DNA of 64,000 nucleotides from NCBI GenBank assembly GCA_017848965.1, contig JAFIHA010000054.1, positions 1 through 64,000 on the forward strand. Direction: 5' to 3'. Origin of the DNA: Dechloromonas aromatica (nom. nud.) (GTDB taxonomy: Bacteria; Pseudomonadota; Gammaproteobacteria; Burkholderiales; Rhodocyclaceae). This document shows, piece after piece, positions 36,692 to 44,422 of the stretch (the first letter of the stretch is position 1; the number at the start of each line of letters is the position of its first letter). The translations under genes were made by a program, and so were the position numbers. The notes beneath the pieces are model-generated. The model saw nothing but the letters and a program-made list of their open reading frames with translations. It was not told the DNA's origin and did no database searches.

Positions 36692-37363
36692 TCAGTTCAG
36701 TATTTGCCGGATGTCTGTGTAGCTGACGCTCTTGTTGCCGTTGAGCACCAGCGCAGCACCGGAGGACAGCATGGTTACAGCACTAATCGTGCCAGCTTCC
36801 AGGGATTCGCCCTTGACCTTGGTCGTTCCCTTGGTCGCTTCGAAAGTGAAGTTGTAGGTGCCCTCGGCCGCCTTGGTCCCGTCCGCCTTCGTGCCGTCCC
36901 AGTAGAAGCTGCCGATGCCGGCCGACATGGCGCCGATGTCCTGGGTCGTCACCAGATTTCCGTCGCTGTCACGGATCTTCACGGTAACGCTTTCGGCGGC
37001 ACTTTCGAGGTTGAAGCCGGCAATCGCCCCTTCGCTGCCAAGTTCCATTTCGTTGCCGGCAATAAATACCGTTTTGCCGATCATTGCTGCCGCCTGCATG
37101 TTCTGGACGGCGCTATAGCTGCTCAGCAGCTTTTCCATCGTCGTGTTCAGCTTCTCGATGCCGCTGACCGTACTGATCTGCGATAGCTGCGCCGTCATCT
37201 GATTGGCATCGGTCGGATTCAGCGGGTCCTGATTCTTTAGCTGCGTCGTCAGCAGCGTCAGGAATTGGGTCTGCATGTCATCGGCGGCCGAAGTCGTCTT
37301 GGTCGTCGTCTTTTCCTGGTACAGGGGATGCGTCGTGGAAGAGGTTACGCTTTCAGTGCTCAT
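36692..37363 (-). CDS. flgD: Hook-capping protein FlgD
   Basis: 223 aa. N-terminal cap motif (TQFLTLLTTQLKNQDPLNPT, then DANQMTAQLSQISTVSGIEK) and C-terminal FlgD Ig/Tudor-like region (GSFYWDGTKADGTKAAEGTY). Scaffold that caps the growing hook. Confidence 0.96.
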   Translation of the reverse strand: MSTESVTSSTTHPLYQEKTTTKTTSAADDMQTQFLTLLTTQLKNQDPLNPTDANQMTAQLSQISTVSGIEKLNTTMEKLLSSYSAVQNMQAAAMIGKTVFIAGNEMELGSEGAIAGFNLESAAESVTVKIRDSDGNLVTTQDIGAMSAGIGSFYWDGTKADGTKAAEGTYNFTFEATKGTTKVKGESLEAGTISAVTMLSSGAALVLNGNKSVSYTDIRQILN

Positions 37364-37375
37364 GTCAAACTCCGG

Positions 37376-37792
37376 TTATTGCCCCTGGCCGATCTGCAAA
37401 GTCCGCATCATCAGACTCTTGGCGGTATTCATCACTTCCACGTTGGCCTGGTAGGAACGGGAAGCCGAAATCATGTTGGTCATTTCCTCGACGACATTGA
37501 CATTCGAATAGGACACATAGCCCTTGGCGTCAGCCGCCGGATTCTTCGGGTCGTAGACCATGCGCGCCGGGGCCGCGCTTTCCACCACCTGGCGGACGCG
37601 GACGCCGGTGGATACCGAGGCGTCGCCACCCATCGGCGTCGCTTCGAAAACCACCTGCTTGGAGCGATAGGCCTTGCCGTCCGAGGTGACGATGCTGTCG
37701 GCGTTGGCGAGATTTGACGCCACCGTGTTGAGGCGCATCGACTGCGCCGTCATGGCGCTCGAAGAAACCTGGAAGATGTTGAACAGGCTCAT
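37376..37792 (-). CDS. flgC: Proximal rod protein FlgC
   Basis: 138 aa. [20 protein letters not shown], then [20 protein letters not shown], then [20 protein letters not shown]. Proximal rod. Confidence 0.97.
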   Translation of the reverse strand: MSLFNIFQVSSSAMTAQSMRLNTVASNLANADSIVTSDGKAYRSKQVVFEATPMGGDASVSTGVRVRQVVESAAPARMVYDPKNPAADAKGYVSYSNVNVVEEMTNMISASRSYQANVEVMNTAKSLMMRTLQIGQGQ

Positions 37793-37806
37793 CCGTATTC
37801 TCCTGC

Positions 37807-38217
37807 TTAGCCTTGAGTGCCGCTCATCGCGGTACGCAGGCCGCTGAACTTGTCGCTGATCAACTGGGTCAGTATCTGGTACTGGATCGCGTTGTCGGCG
37901 ATCTGCGCGCGCTCGACGTCCATATCGACGGTATTGCCATCGACCGCCGATTGCGCCTCGCCACGGTACTGCAGGCGCACGCTGCCGGCGCCATTGCCAG
38001 CACCGAGATGCCCGGCGGAAGTCCGCGCCAGCGGCAACGCGCCATCCGACGGCCGGCCGGCCATGGCCTGCGCCATCGCCTGGCTGAAATCGAAGTCGCG
38101 CGCCTTGTAGTTCGGCGTATCAGCGTTGGCGATGTTCGAGGCGAGCACCTGCTGGCGCTGCGCCCGCAGATCGAGCGCTTTGCTATAGACCCCAAGGTGA
38201 CTTTCAAGATTGGCCAT
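37807..38217 (-). CDS. flgB: Proximal rod protein FlgB
   Basis: 136 aa from the ATG at 38217 ([20 protein letters not shown]). The frame is open further upstream, but that would run through the sigma-54 promoter. Family motif [20 protein letters not shown]. Ribosome site GGAGATAAGG. First gene of flgBCDEFGHIJKL. Confidence 0.96.
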   Translation of the reverse strand: MANLESHLGVYSKALDLRAQRQQVLASNIANADTPNYKARDFDFSQAMAQAMAGRPSDGALPLARTSAGHLGAGNGAGSVRLQYRGEAQSAVDGNTVDMDVERAQIADNAIQYQILTQLISDKFSGLRTAMSGTQG

Positions 38218-38250
38218 CTGCCTTATCTCCGAAGATTTGCAGCAAACAAA

Positions 38251-38266
38251 AGCAGATAACGTGCCA
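38251..38266 (-). promoter_or_regulatory. Putative sigma-54 promoter of the flgB operon
   Basis: On the minus strand TGGCACGTTATCTGCT, an almost perfect TGGCACG-N4-TTGCT (one mismatch), with exact GG-N10-GC spacing and the start codon 34 bases downstream of the box. Very similar to the fliK promoter box (shared GGCACGTTA). Confidence 0.88.
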
Positions 38267-38310
38267 GACAACAGCTTCACCCGGACACCCGGCTGGGGCA
38301 CAATGACGCC

Positions 38311-38985
38311 ATGCCTGCATTCCTGCTCCTGACCCTGTTGCTGCTGGTGACACCACCGCTCGCTGCCAGCGAACCGCAAGCGATCCTGAAAGCGGCGGAA
38401 GACCTTGCCCGCAAACTGGCAACCGGCCAACCCGGCGAAGTTCAGGTGGTCGCCGGACCAATCGACAGCAGCCAGCTACCCGCCTGCAGCGCGCTGGAAA
38501 CCAGCCCGCCGGCCACCCCGCGCAACCTCGGACGCATCCACGTCGGCGTGCGCTGCCTGGCGCCGGTCGAATGGAGCATCCTGGTCCCGGTACAGATTTC
38601 GGTGATCGCCGACTATGTCGTCACGCGCAAGGCGCTACTCGCCGGCAGAAGCATCCAGAGCGATGACCTGGCGTTCAACCGCGGCGATCTCGCCGCCCTG
38701 CCGCCTGGCACCCTGCTCAGGCCCGAGCAGGCGCTGGGCAAGACCCTGCGCAACTCGATCGGCGCCGGCCATCCGCTACGCGCCAACCAGTTGCGCTCGC
38801 CGTTGATGGTCCGCCAGGGACAGGCGGTGAGAGTCATTGCGCGAGGCAAGGGCTTCGAAGCCAAGGCCGAAGGCAAGGCCCTCAACAATGCCGCCGCTGG
38901 CGAGGTGGTGCGAGTCCGGATGAGTTCCGGCAAGACGCTCGGTGGCGTCGTACAGGAAGATGGCTCCATTCTTTTGTCGAATTAG
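38311..38985 (+). CDS. flgA: Flagella basal body P-ring formation protein FlgA
   Basis: 224 aa. Signal peptide (MPAFLLLTLLLLVTPPLAAS), SAF-type domain (DYVVTRKALLAGRSIQSDDL) and C-terminal beta region (VRQGQAVRVIARGKGFEAKA, then NNAAAGEVVRVRMSSGKTLG). Periplasmic chaperone for FlgI. Diverges from flgB. Confidence 0.94.
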   Translation: MPAFLLLTLLLLVTPPLAASEPQAILKAAEDLARKLATGQPGEVQVVAGPIDSSQLPACSALETSPPATPRNLGRIHVGVRCLAPVEWSILVPVQISVIADYVVTRKALLAGRSIQSDDLAFNRGDLAALPPGTLLRPEQALGKTLRNSIGAGHPLRANQLRSPLMVRQGQAVRVIARGKGFEAKAEGKALNNAAAGEVVRVRMSSGKTLGGVVQEDGSILLSN

Positions 38986-38987
38986 GC

Positions 38988-39014
38988 TAAAGTTCAGGCC
39001 AGAGCAACCGTAAT
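38988..39014 (+). promoter_or_regulatory. Putative sigma-28 promoter of flgMN
   Basis: TAAAGTTC, 11 bases, then ACCGTAAT. The -35 matches 7 of 8 with correct spacing; the -10 is weak (4 of 8). It lies just after the flgA stop and fits the known FliA control of flgM. Confidence 0.5.
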
Positions 39015-39048
39015 CACGAACAAGATCAAAAGCACACCGGGTTTCATC

Positions 39049-39327
39049 ATGAAAATCGACACCTCGACCTTCAGCGCCGCTTCCGTGCGCACGGGGGGCT
39101 CGCCGGCAAAAACCGGCAACGCCAGCCGCAGCAGCGAAGCAGTCAGCCTCAGCGCCGCCTCGACCGCGCCCCTGGATTTGCCGCAGGCGCCGCCGGTCAA
39201 TGCCGCGAAGATTCAGGAAATCAAGCAGGCCATCGCTCAGGGGCGTTTCGAGATCAATCCCGAAGCCATCGCCGACGGTCTGCTCGAAACCGCCCGCGAT
39301 CTGGTCAACAGCCAGCGCAAGGCCTGA
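39049..39327 (+). CDS. flgM: Anti-sigma-28 factor FlgM
   Basis: 92 aa. Disordered N-terminal half, then NAAKIQEIKQAIAQGRFEIN and PEAIADGLLETARDLV, the sigma-28-binding helices. Holds FliA until exported through the finished hook. Stop overlaps the flgN start (TGATG). Confidence 0.95.
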   Translation: MKIDTSTFSAASVRTGGSPAKTGNASRSSEAVSLSAASTAPLDLPQAPPVNAAKIQEIKQAIAQGRFEINPEAIADGLLETARDLVNSQRKA

Positions 39328-39791
39328 TGTCCGCGCTGCGCGAACTCCTGCTGCAGGAAAAGGAACTGCTCGACCGGTTCATCACCTGTTTACACGAGGA
39401 AGCCACGGCCCTCAAGGAAATCCGTCCGGAGGCGCTGGACGGTGTCGGCCAGTCAAAACTGGCACTGACCCAGCAACTCGACGCCATCGAAAATCGACGC
39501 AACGCCTTAACCTCCGTCCCTGGCAGTGCCACCGGACGTGCCGCGATGCAGCAATGGCTGAGCCGCCATCCCGAGGAAGCGGCGAGCAGCGCTCTGTGGA
39601 ATGAAGTTCTCGCCCTGGCCACCGAGGCCAAGCGGCTACACAATCTGAACGGCGAATTGATCGCCATGCACCTGAGCAAGACCAGCGAAGCCATCGAGAT
39701 TCTCTCCCAGCGGCTGCGCGACAAACCGCTCTATGGCAGCGACGGGCAAAGCACCGGCAGCACCGGCTGCCGTATCGTCGACTCGGCCTGA
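39327..39791 (+). CDS. flgN: FlgK/FlgL export chaperone FlgN
   Basis: 154 aa helical protein (LRELLLQEKELLDRFITCLH, then SKLALTQQLDAIENRRNAL, then LATEAKRLHNLNGELIAMHL). Cytoplasmic chaperone for the junction proteins. It converges with motD 29 bases away; no terminator visible. Confidence 0.92.
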   Translation: MSALRELLLQEKELLDRFITCLHEEATALKEIRPEALDGVGQSKLALTQQLDAIENRRNALTSVPGSATGRAAMQQWLSRHPEEAASSALWNEVLALATEAKRLHNLNGELIAMHLSKTSEAIEILSQRLRDKPLYGSDGQSTGSTGCRIVDSA

Positions 39792-39820
39792 CGCCGTTTC
39801 CGCCCCACCCATACTCGCAT

Positions 39821-40615
39821 TTATTGCAGCGGTTGCGCCGATAACTCGGTTGGGCGCTCCGGACGTTCCGAATCGATCAGGATGCTCACACGGCGGTTTC
39901 TCGCCCGCCCTTCCACGGTCGTATTCGTTTCGACCGGCCGGGTGTCGCCGTAACCGATCGCCGTCAGCCGCTCGGCGCCAACCCCGGCATCGTTGAACAG
40001 GCGCAGCACGGTAGTTGCCCGCATCGCCGACAACTCCCAGTTGGAGGGGAACTGCGGCGTCGCGATCGGCACGTTGTCGGTATGGCCTTCGATGGTGATC
40101 GGAAAATCCGAATCCGCCAGCACTGCCGCCACCGCCTGCAAGGCGCTGATCGACGCCGGTTGCAGGTTGGCCTGACCAAGAGCGAAGAGGATGCTGTCGT
40201 TGATTTCTATGGTGACGCCGCGGCTGGTCTCGAGCAGCCTCACCTTGCCTTGCGCCACCAGTGGTTGCAAGGCACGCATGATTTCCCCCGCGACATCGCG
40301 CATCGTCTCCCGCTGCGCCACCCGGGCCGCCTCGACCTTCGCCGCCGCGACCCGGTCAGGCTTGGTCACCGGTTTCGGCGGCATCACCGGCGCCCCCTGA
40401 ATCACCACCATCGGCTGTCCGCCGGGCGAACCGGTGGTGTTCTTGAAGGCGTTGACCAGCGAATCGGACAGCACCCGGTACTTGCCTTCGTTGACCGACG
40501 AAATGGCGTACATGACGACGAAGAAGGCGAACAGCAGGGTGATGAAATCGGCGTAGGAAACCAGCCAGCGCTCGTGGTTCTCCGGCTCTTCCTCGCGATG
40601 TCGCCGCCGCGCCAT
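39821..40615 (-). CDS. motD: Flagellar stator protein MotD (MotB family)
   Basis: 264 aa from the ATG at 40615 (MARRRHREEEPENH). One membrane helix with the proton-carrying Asp near residue 23 (SYADFITLLFAFFVVMYAIS). C-terminal OmpA/MotB peptidoglycan-binding domain (ITIEGHTDNVPIATPQFPSN, then NWELSAMRATTVLRLFND). Named motD because of the FliA-neighbouring position known from pseudomonads. Starts inside the motC stop (TGATG). Confidence 0.9.
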   Translation of the reverse strand: MARRRHREEEPENHERWLVSYADFITLLFAFFVVMYAISSVNEGKYRVLSDSLVNAFKNTTGSPGGQPMVVIQGAPVMPPKPVTKPDRVAAAKVEAARVAQRETMRDVAGEIMRALQPLVAQGKVRLLETSRGVTIEINDSILFALGQANLQPASISALQAVAAVLADSDFPITIEGHTDNVPIATPQFPSNWELSAMRATTVLRLFNDAGVGAERLTAIGYGDTRPVETNTTVEGRARNRRVSILIDSERPERPTELSAQPLQ

Positions 40616-41355
40616 CAGTGCAGATAGCCCTTCAGGCGGCTTTCGATGATGCGCGGATTGTCGCCGACGGCGATGCCGACCAGGCCGTCGATCAGCATTT
40701 CGCGTACCGAAACCTGACGGGCGATGTAGTACTTGAGCTTGCCGGCGATCGGCAGATAAATCAGGTTGGCCAGGCCGACACCGTAGATGGTTGCAACGAA
40801 GGCGACGGCGATTCCGGAACCGAGCTTGGTCGGGTCGGAAAGGTTTTCCATGACGTGGATCAAGCCCATCACGGCACCGAGGATGCCAATCGTCGGCGAG
40901 TAGCCGCCGGCCGATTCCCAGACCTTGGCCGCCTGCCGCCATTCCTGCTCGTAACTGTCGATATCGACTTCCAGCAAGTCACGGATTCGCTCGGGGTCGG
41001 CGCCATCGACCAGGAGCTGCAACCCCTTGCGGGTGAACTCGTCCTTGACGCCGGGAAGGTGATTCTCCAGCGCCAACAGGCCTTCGCGCCGCGAAAGCTG
41101 GCTCCATTGAAGAATCTGCTCGATACTCCGCTTCTGGTCGAAGGTCGGCGGAAACCAGACCCAGCGCGCCATCTGCACGCCGCGCCTGAAAACGGGAAAC
41201 GGATTCTGCAGCAGCACCGCGCCCAGCGTGCCACCAAAGACGATCAACAGCGCCGTCGGCTGCACCAGCGAACCGACATGGCCGCCCTCGAGCAGTTGTC
41301 CGCCAACGATGGCCAGCAAGCCAATCGCCAGCCCGGCCAGGCTGAGCTTATCCAA
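40615..41355 (-). CDS. motC: Flagellar stator protein MotC (MotA family), TTG start
   Basis: 246 aa. Four membrane helices: AGLAIGLLAIVGGQLLEGGH, VQPTALLIVFGGTLGAVLLQ, PTIGILGAVMGLIHVMENLS and GSGIAVAFVATIYGVGLANL. The start is TTG, supported by AAGGAG eight bases upstream and overlapping the fliA end by 8 bases. Pairs with MotD to form an ion channel. Confidence 0.93.
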   Translation of the reverse strand: MDKLSLAGLAIGLLAIVGGQLLEGGHVGSLVQPTALLIVFGGTLGAVLLQNPFPVFRRGVQMARWVWFPPTFDQKRSIEQILQWSQLSRREGLLALENHLPGVKDEFTRKGLQLLVDGADPERIRDLLEVDIDSYEQEWRQAAKVWESAGGYSPTIGILGAVMGLIHVMENLSDPTKLGSGIAVAFVATIYGVGLANLIYLPIAGKLKYYIARQVSVREMLIDGLVGIAVGDNPRIIESRLKGYLH

Positions 41356-42103
41356 GCGACTTCTCCTTGCGCCGGCGCCCGACGGCCTGCTTGACCTCGC
41401 CGACCAGTTGCCCGCGCAAGCGGGCGATCGCCTGGCTATGCAACTGGCAGACGCGGGACTCGGTGACGCCCATGACTTCGCCGATCTCGCGCAGGTTGAG
41501 ATCCTGTTCGTAGTAGAGGGCCATCATCAGCTTCTCGCGTTCGGGCAGGCGGGCGATCGCCTTCACCAAATTCTCCCGGATGTCCTTGTCTTCCAGGATA
41601 CCGGCCGGATCGCCATCACTATCGACGAAATGGCGCTCGAGAAAGTCGGCATCCTCTTCGTCGCCGAAATCCTCGTAATAGACGAGTTGATGGCCGCGCG
41701 CATCCTGCAGCAGTTTCTGGTATTCGCTCAACCCCATGCCCAGCGCGTCGGCCAGTTCCTGCTCGGAAGGGGCGCGACCGTGCTGGTGTTCGAGCTGGTT
41801 GATCGCCTGTTCGATACGCCGCAGTTCGCGCCGCAGGTTACGCGGCAGCCAGTCGTTGGCACGCAGGCCATCGAGCATCGCACCGCGCACGCGCTGGGTG
41901 GCGTAGGTCTCGAACTGGGCGCCGAATCCTTCCTGGAAACGGTCGATCGCATCGAGCAGGCCGATCATGCCGTTCTGCACCAGATCCTCGAACTGCACGT
42001 TGGCCGGCAAGCGCGCCAGCAGGTGATAGGCGACACGCTTCACCAGCGGCACGAAGCGCTGAACCAACTCGTTCCGGTCTGGCTGCCCCGCGGCGGTGTA
42101 CAT
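41348..42103 (-). CDS. fliA: RNA polymerase sigma-28 factor FliA
   Basis: 251 aa. Region 2 (LVQRFVPLVKRVAYHLLARL, then FEDLVQNGMIGLLDAIDRF), ATQRVRGAMLDGLRANDWLP, and region 4 (DLNLREIGEVMGVTESRVCQ). Drives late genes. Overlaps flhG (TGATG) and motC. Confidence 0.97.
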   Translation of the reverse strand: MYTAAGQPDRNELVQRFVPLVKRVAYHLLARLPANVQFEDLVQNGMIGLLDAIDRFQEGFGAQFETYATQRVRGAMLDGLRANDWLPRNLRRELRRIEQAINQLEHQHGRAPSEQELADALGMGLSEYQKLLQDARGHQLVYYEDFGDEEDADFLERHFVDSDGDPAGILEDKDIRENLVKAIARLPEREKLMMALYYEQDLNLREIGEVMGVTESRVCQLHSQAIARLRGQLVGEVKQAVGRRRKEKSLG

Positions 42104-42990
42104 CAGGCTCGTAAGACGTTCGGTGTTATGCGTTGGCTCAAGTGTAACAGTTGCTGAAGGAATTGTTCGACCCCGCCCTGGCCGGCATCGCCCTGCTGCC
42201 AGTACTGCATGTCCGCCGCCAGATCGCGGAAGGCGTTGGCCGCCGGCGAGTCCGGCACCTGGAAGAGGACCGGCCTGCAGAGCTGGCTGGCGGTGCGCAG
42301 CGCCTCGTCGTAGGGAATGGCACCAGCATAGTCGAGCGTCGCCACGCCGCGTTGCGTCGCCACCTGGGCGATGTTCTGGTAGATCGAGCGGGCGTCGTCG
42401 AGGCTGCGCACCTTGTTGACCAGGATGCGAAAATGGCGCCGCGAGAAGGCGTGACTGACTTTCTTGATCAGTGCGTAGGCTTCGGTGATCGACGCGCTGT
42501 TGCCGGAGAGGACGACCACGGTCTCCTGCGATACCAGGCCGAAAGGCGAGAATCCGGCCGGGTGGGCGATCGTCGCATCGACCAGGATGACATCCACCGA
42601 GCGCTCGAGACCGGACATCGCATCGACCAGCGTCTGTTGCTGGTGCAGGGACAGCCGTCCCAGCTTGCGTACCGCCTTTGCCGCCGGCAGGATGGAAAGG
42701 CCGCTCATCGGCCGCAGCAGAACCTGCTGCAACGGCAGTTCGCGCTGCACGACGTTGAGCAGGTCGTAGGCGCCCTGCATGCCGAAGGTCGCCGCGATGT
42801 CGTCACCCGGCGCATGTTCGTCGATGATCAGCACTTCCTTGCCCAGACGGGCCAGGGCGACACCGAGATTGGCAACGGTGACGCTGCGGCCGACGCCTTC
42901 GCAACCGGCAACAAAAGTCACCACCTGCAGCCCGTGGCTGCCGAACAGACGGCGCAGGCCGGCCGCCTGGTCCACGCGAAAATCAGCCAC
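42103..42990 (-). CDS. flhG: FlhG/FleN, MinD-type flagellar number regulator with degenerate P-loop
   Basis: 295 aa, ParA/MinD family, beginning with a DQAAGLRRLFG helix of the kind that activates FlhF. The deviant Walker A, normally KGGxGK(T/S), reads CEGVGRS (residues 30-36): both the signature Lys and the P-loop Lys are replaced (Cys and Arg). The switch region is VDVILVDATIAHPAG. FlhG normally limits flagellar number together with FlhF. ATP binding or hydrolysis may be altered. Overlaps both flhF and fliA. Confidence 0.9.
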   Translation of the reverse strand: MADFRVDQAAGLRRLFGSHGLQVVTFVAGCEGVGRSVTVANLGVALARLGKEVLIIDEHAPGDDIAATFGMQGAYDLLNVVQRELPLQQVLLRPMSGLSILPAAKAVRKLGRLSLHQQQTLVDAMSGLERSVDVILVDATIAHPAGFSPFGLVSQETVVVLSGNSASITEAYALIKKVSHAFSRRHFRILVNKVRSLDDARSIYQNIAQVATQRGVATLDYAGAIPYDEALRTASQLCRPVLFQVPDSPAANAFRDLAADMQYWQQGDAGQGGVEQFLQQLLHLSQRITPNVLRA

Positions 42991-44422
42991 GACGTCCTCC
43001 CACCGCCATCATGCCGGCATTGGCCATGATCAGGCCGGGTTCGACACCGTTGTACTTGTGCGGCGAGGTTTCCGGCACATCCTTGAAGGCCCGGTGCAAC
43101 AGGTAGCTGCGGTTGGGCAGATGGAGGTCTTCCGGCACGCGCTGGCCGTTGGAGACGTAGTAGAGCGGCAGGCCGTGGCGCATGATGACGTCGAGCGGTG
43201 CCGCCAGGCTGGCTGCCTCGTCGATCTTGGTCAGGATGCAGCCTGCCAGGTTGTAGCCGGCGTAGGCGCGGATCACGTCGTCCAGGGTGTCGCCGCGCGA
43301 GGTCGACGACAGCAGCAGCAGGCGCTGCACGTCGCAGCCGGCCAGCATGTCGTTCATCTCGGGAACCAGCTTGTCCTTCTGGCTCATCCCCATGGTGTCG
43401 ATCAACACCATGTGCTTGTGCTGCAGTTCGATCAGGGTCTGGCGCAGTTCCAGCGCGTCCTTCACCAGATAGACGGCGACGCCGAGAATCCGGCCGTAGA
43501 TGCGCAGCTGTTCGTGGGCGCCGATCCGGTAGCCGTCGGTGGTCACCAGCGCGACCTTGCTTGGCCCGTGGCGCAGCACGCAACGCGCGGCAAGTTTTGC
43601 CGTGGTCGTCGTCTTGCCGACGCCGGTCGGCCCGACCAGCGCATAGACGCCGCCGCGGTCGACGATGTCACCGTCGCTGCCAACGATGGTCAGCGAGCGG
43701 TCAGCCGCCCCCTTGACCCAGGCCATCGCTTGCCCGGCATCCATTTCCGGCGGCAGGTCGGTGAGCAGGTCGCGCGCCATCTGCGGCGAAAACCCGGCGT
43801 CGAGCATCTGCCGCAGGACTTCGGTCTTCACCGGTTCGGAGCGCGCGGTCTCGCCCCAGGCGAAGCCGGCCAGGTGCTGCTCGACGATCTTGCGCAGCGA
43901 GCGGATTTCGTCCATCACCGCCTGCGGCACCACTTCGGCCTCCGGGCGCCGGGCTGGCGCGGCCTGCGTCTGCGCTGGTGCGACTTGCGGCTGGGGGCGT
44001 TGCGGCGGCGCGGTCGGGCGCGGCGGCACGTCCGCCTGACGCAGGGCACCAGTGCGCGGAATGCCAGCATTGACCTGTGCCGCCTGCCGTTGCTGCGGCG
44101 CTGCCGCCTGCGGCCGAGGTGCCGGCGGCGACTGCGGCTGAACCGGCGGCATCGTGCCGCTGATCCGGGCGCGGGCAGAACTGAGCATGACCCGGTAATC
44201 GTCATCGACACTCGGCGCAGCGGGCCGTTCGACCGGTGGTGGCGTGATATCGCCAGCCGGCGTCGGCACGATCATCGCCATGTCGCGCGCGGCCACCGCC
44301 ATGATCTCGACCCCGCCCGGCACACCGCGGTTGGACAGGATGATGGCGTCGTTGCCAAGGGTTTCCTTGACTTTTCTCAAGGCGTCCCGCGCATTGGCGG
44401 CAATGAATTTTCTGACGTTCAT
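42983..44422 (-). CDS. flhF: Flagellar placement GTPase FlhF
   Basis: 479 aa. N-terminal basic domain (MNVRKFIAANARDALRKVKE), a Pro/Gln/Ala-rich linker (residues 80-165), then SRP-type GTPase with P-loop LVGPTGVGKTTTTAKLAARC near residue 264, VLIDTMGMSQKDKLVPEMND and ILTKIDEAASLAAPLDVIM. Marks the cell pole for flagellar assembly. Confidence 0.96.
   Translation of the reverse strand: MNVRKFIAANARDALRKVKETLGNDAIILSNRGVPGGVEIMAVAARDMAMIVPTPAGDITPPPVERPAAPSVDDDYRVMLSSARARISGTMPPVQPQSPPAPRPQAAAPQQRQAAQVNAGIPRTGALRQADVPPRPTAPPQRPQPQVAPAQTQAAPARRPEAEVVPQAVMDEIRSLRKIVEQHLAGFAWGETARSEPVKTEVLRQMLDAGFSPQMARDLLTDLPPEMDAGQAMAWVKGAADRSLTIVGSDGDIVDRGGVYALVGPTGVGKTTTTAKLAARCVLRHGPSKVALVTTDGYRIGAHEQLRIYGRILGVAVYLVKDALELRQTLIELQHKHMVLIDTMGMSQKDKLVPEMNDMLAGCDVQRLLLLSSTSRGDTLDDVIRAYAGYNLAGCILTKIDEAASLAAPLDVIMRHGLPLYYVSNGQRVPEDLHLPNRSYLLHRAFKDVPETSPHKYNGVEPGLIMANAGMMAVGGRRG

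Noticed and set aside
38295..38310. GG-N10-GC spaced motif just before flgA as a sigma-54 promoter
   Set aside because: No TTGC element and it abuts the start codon.
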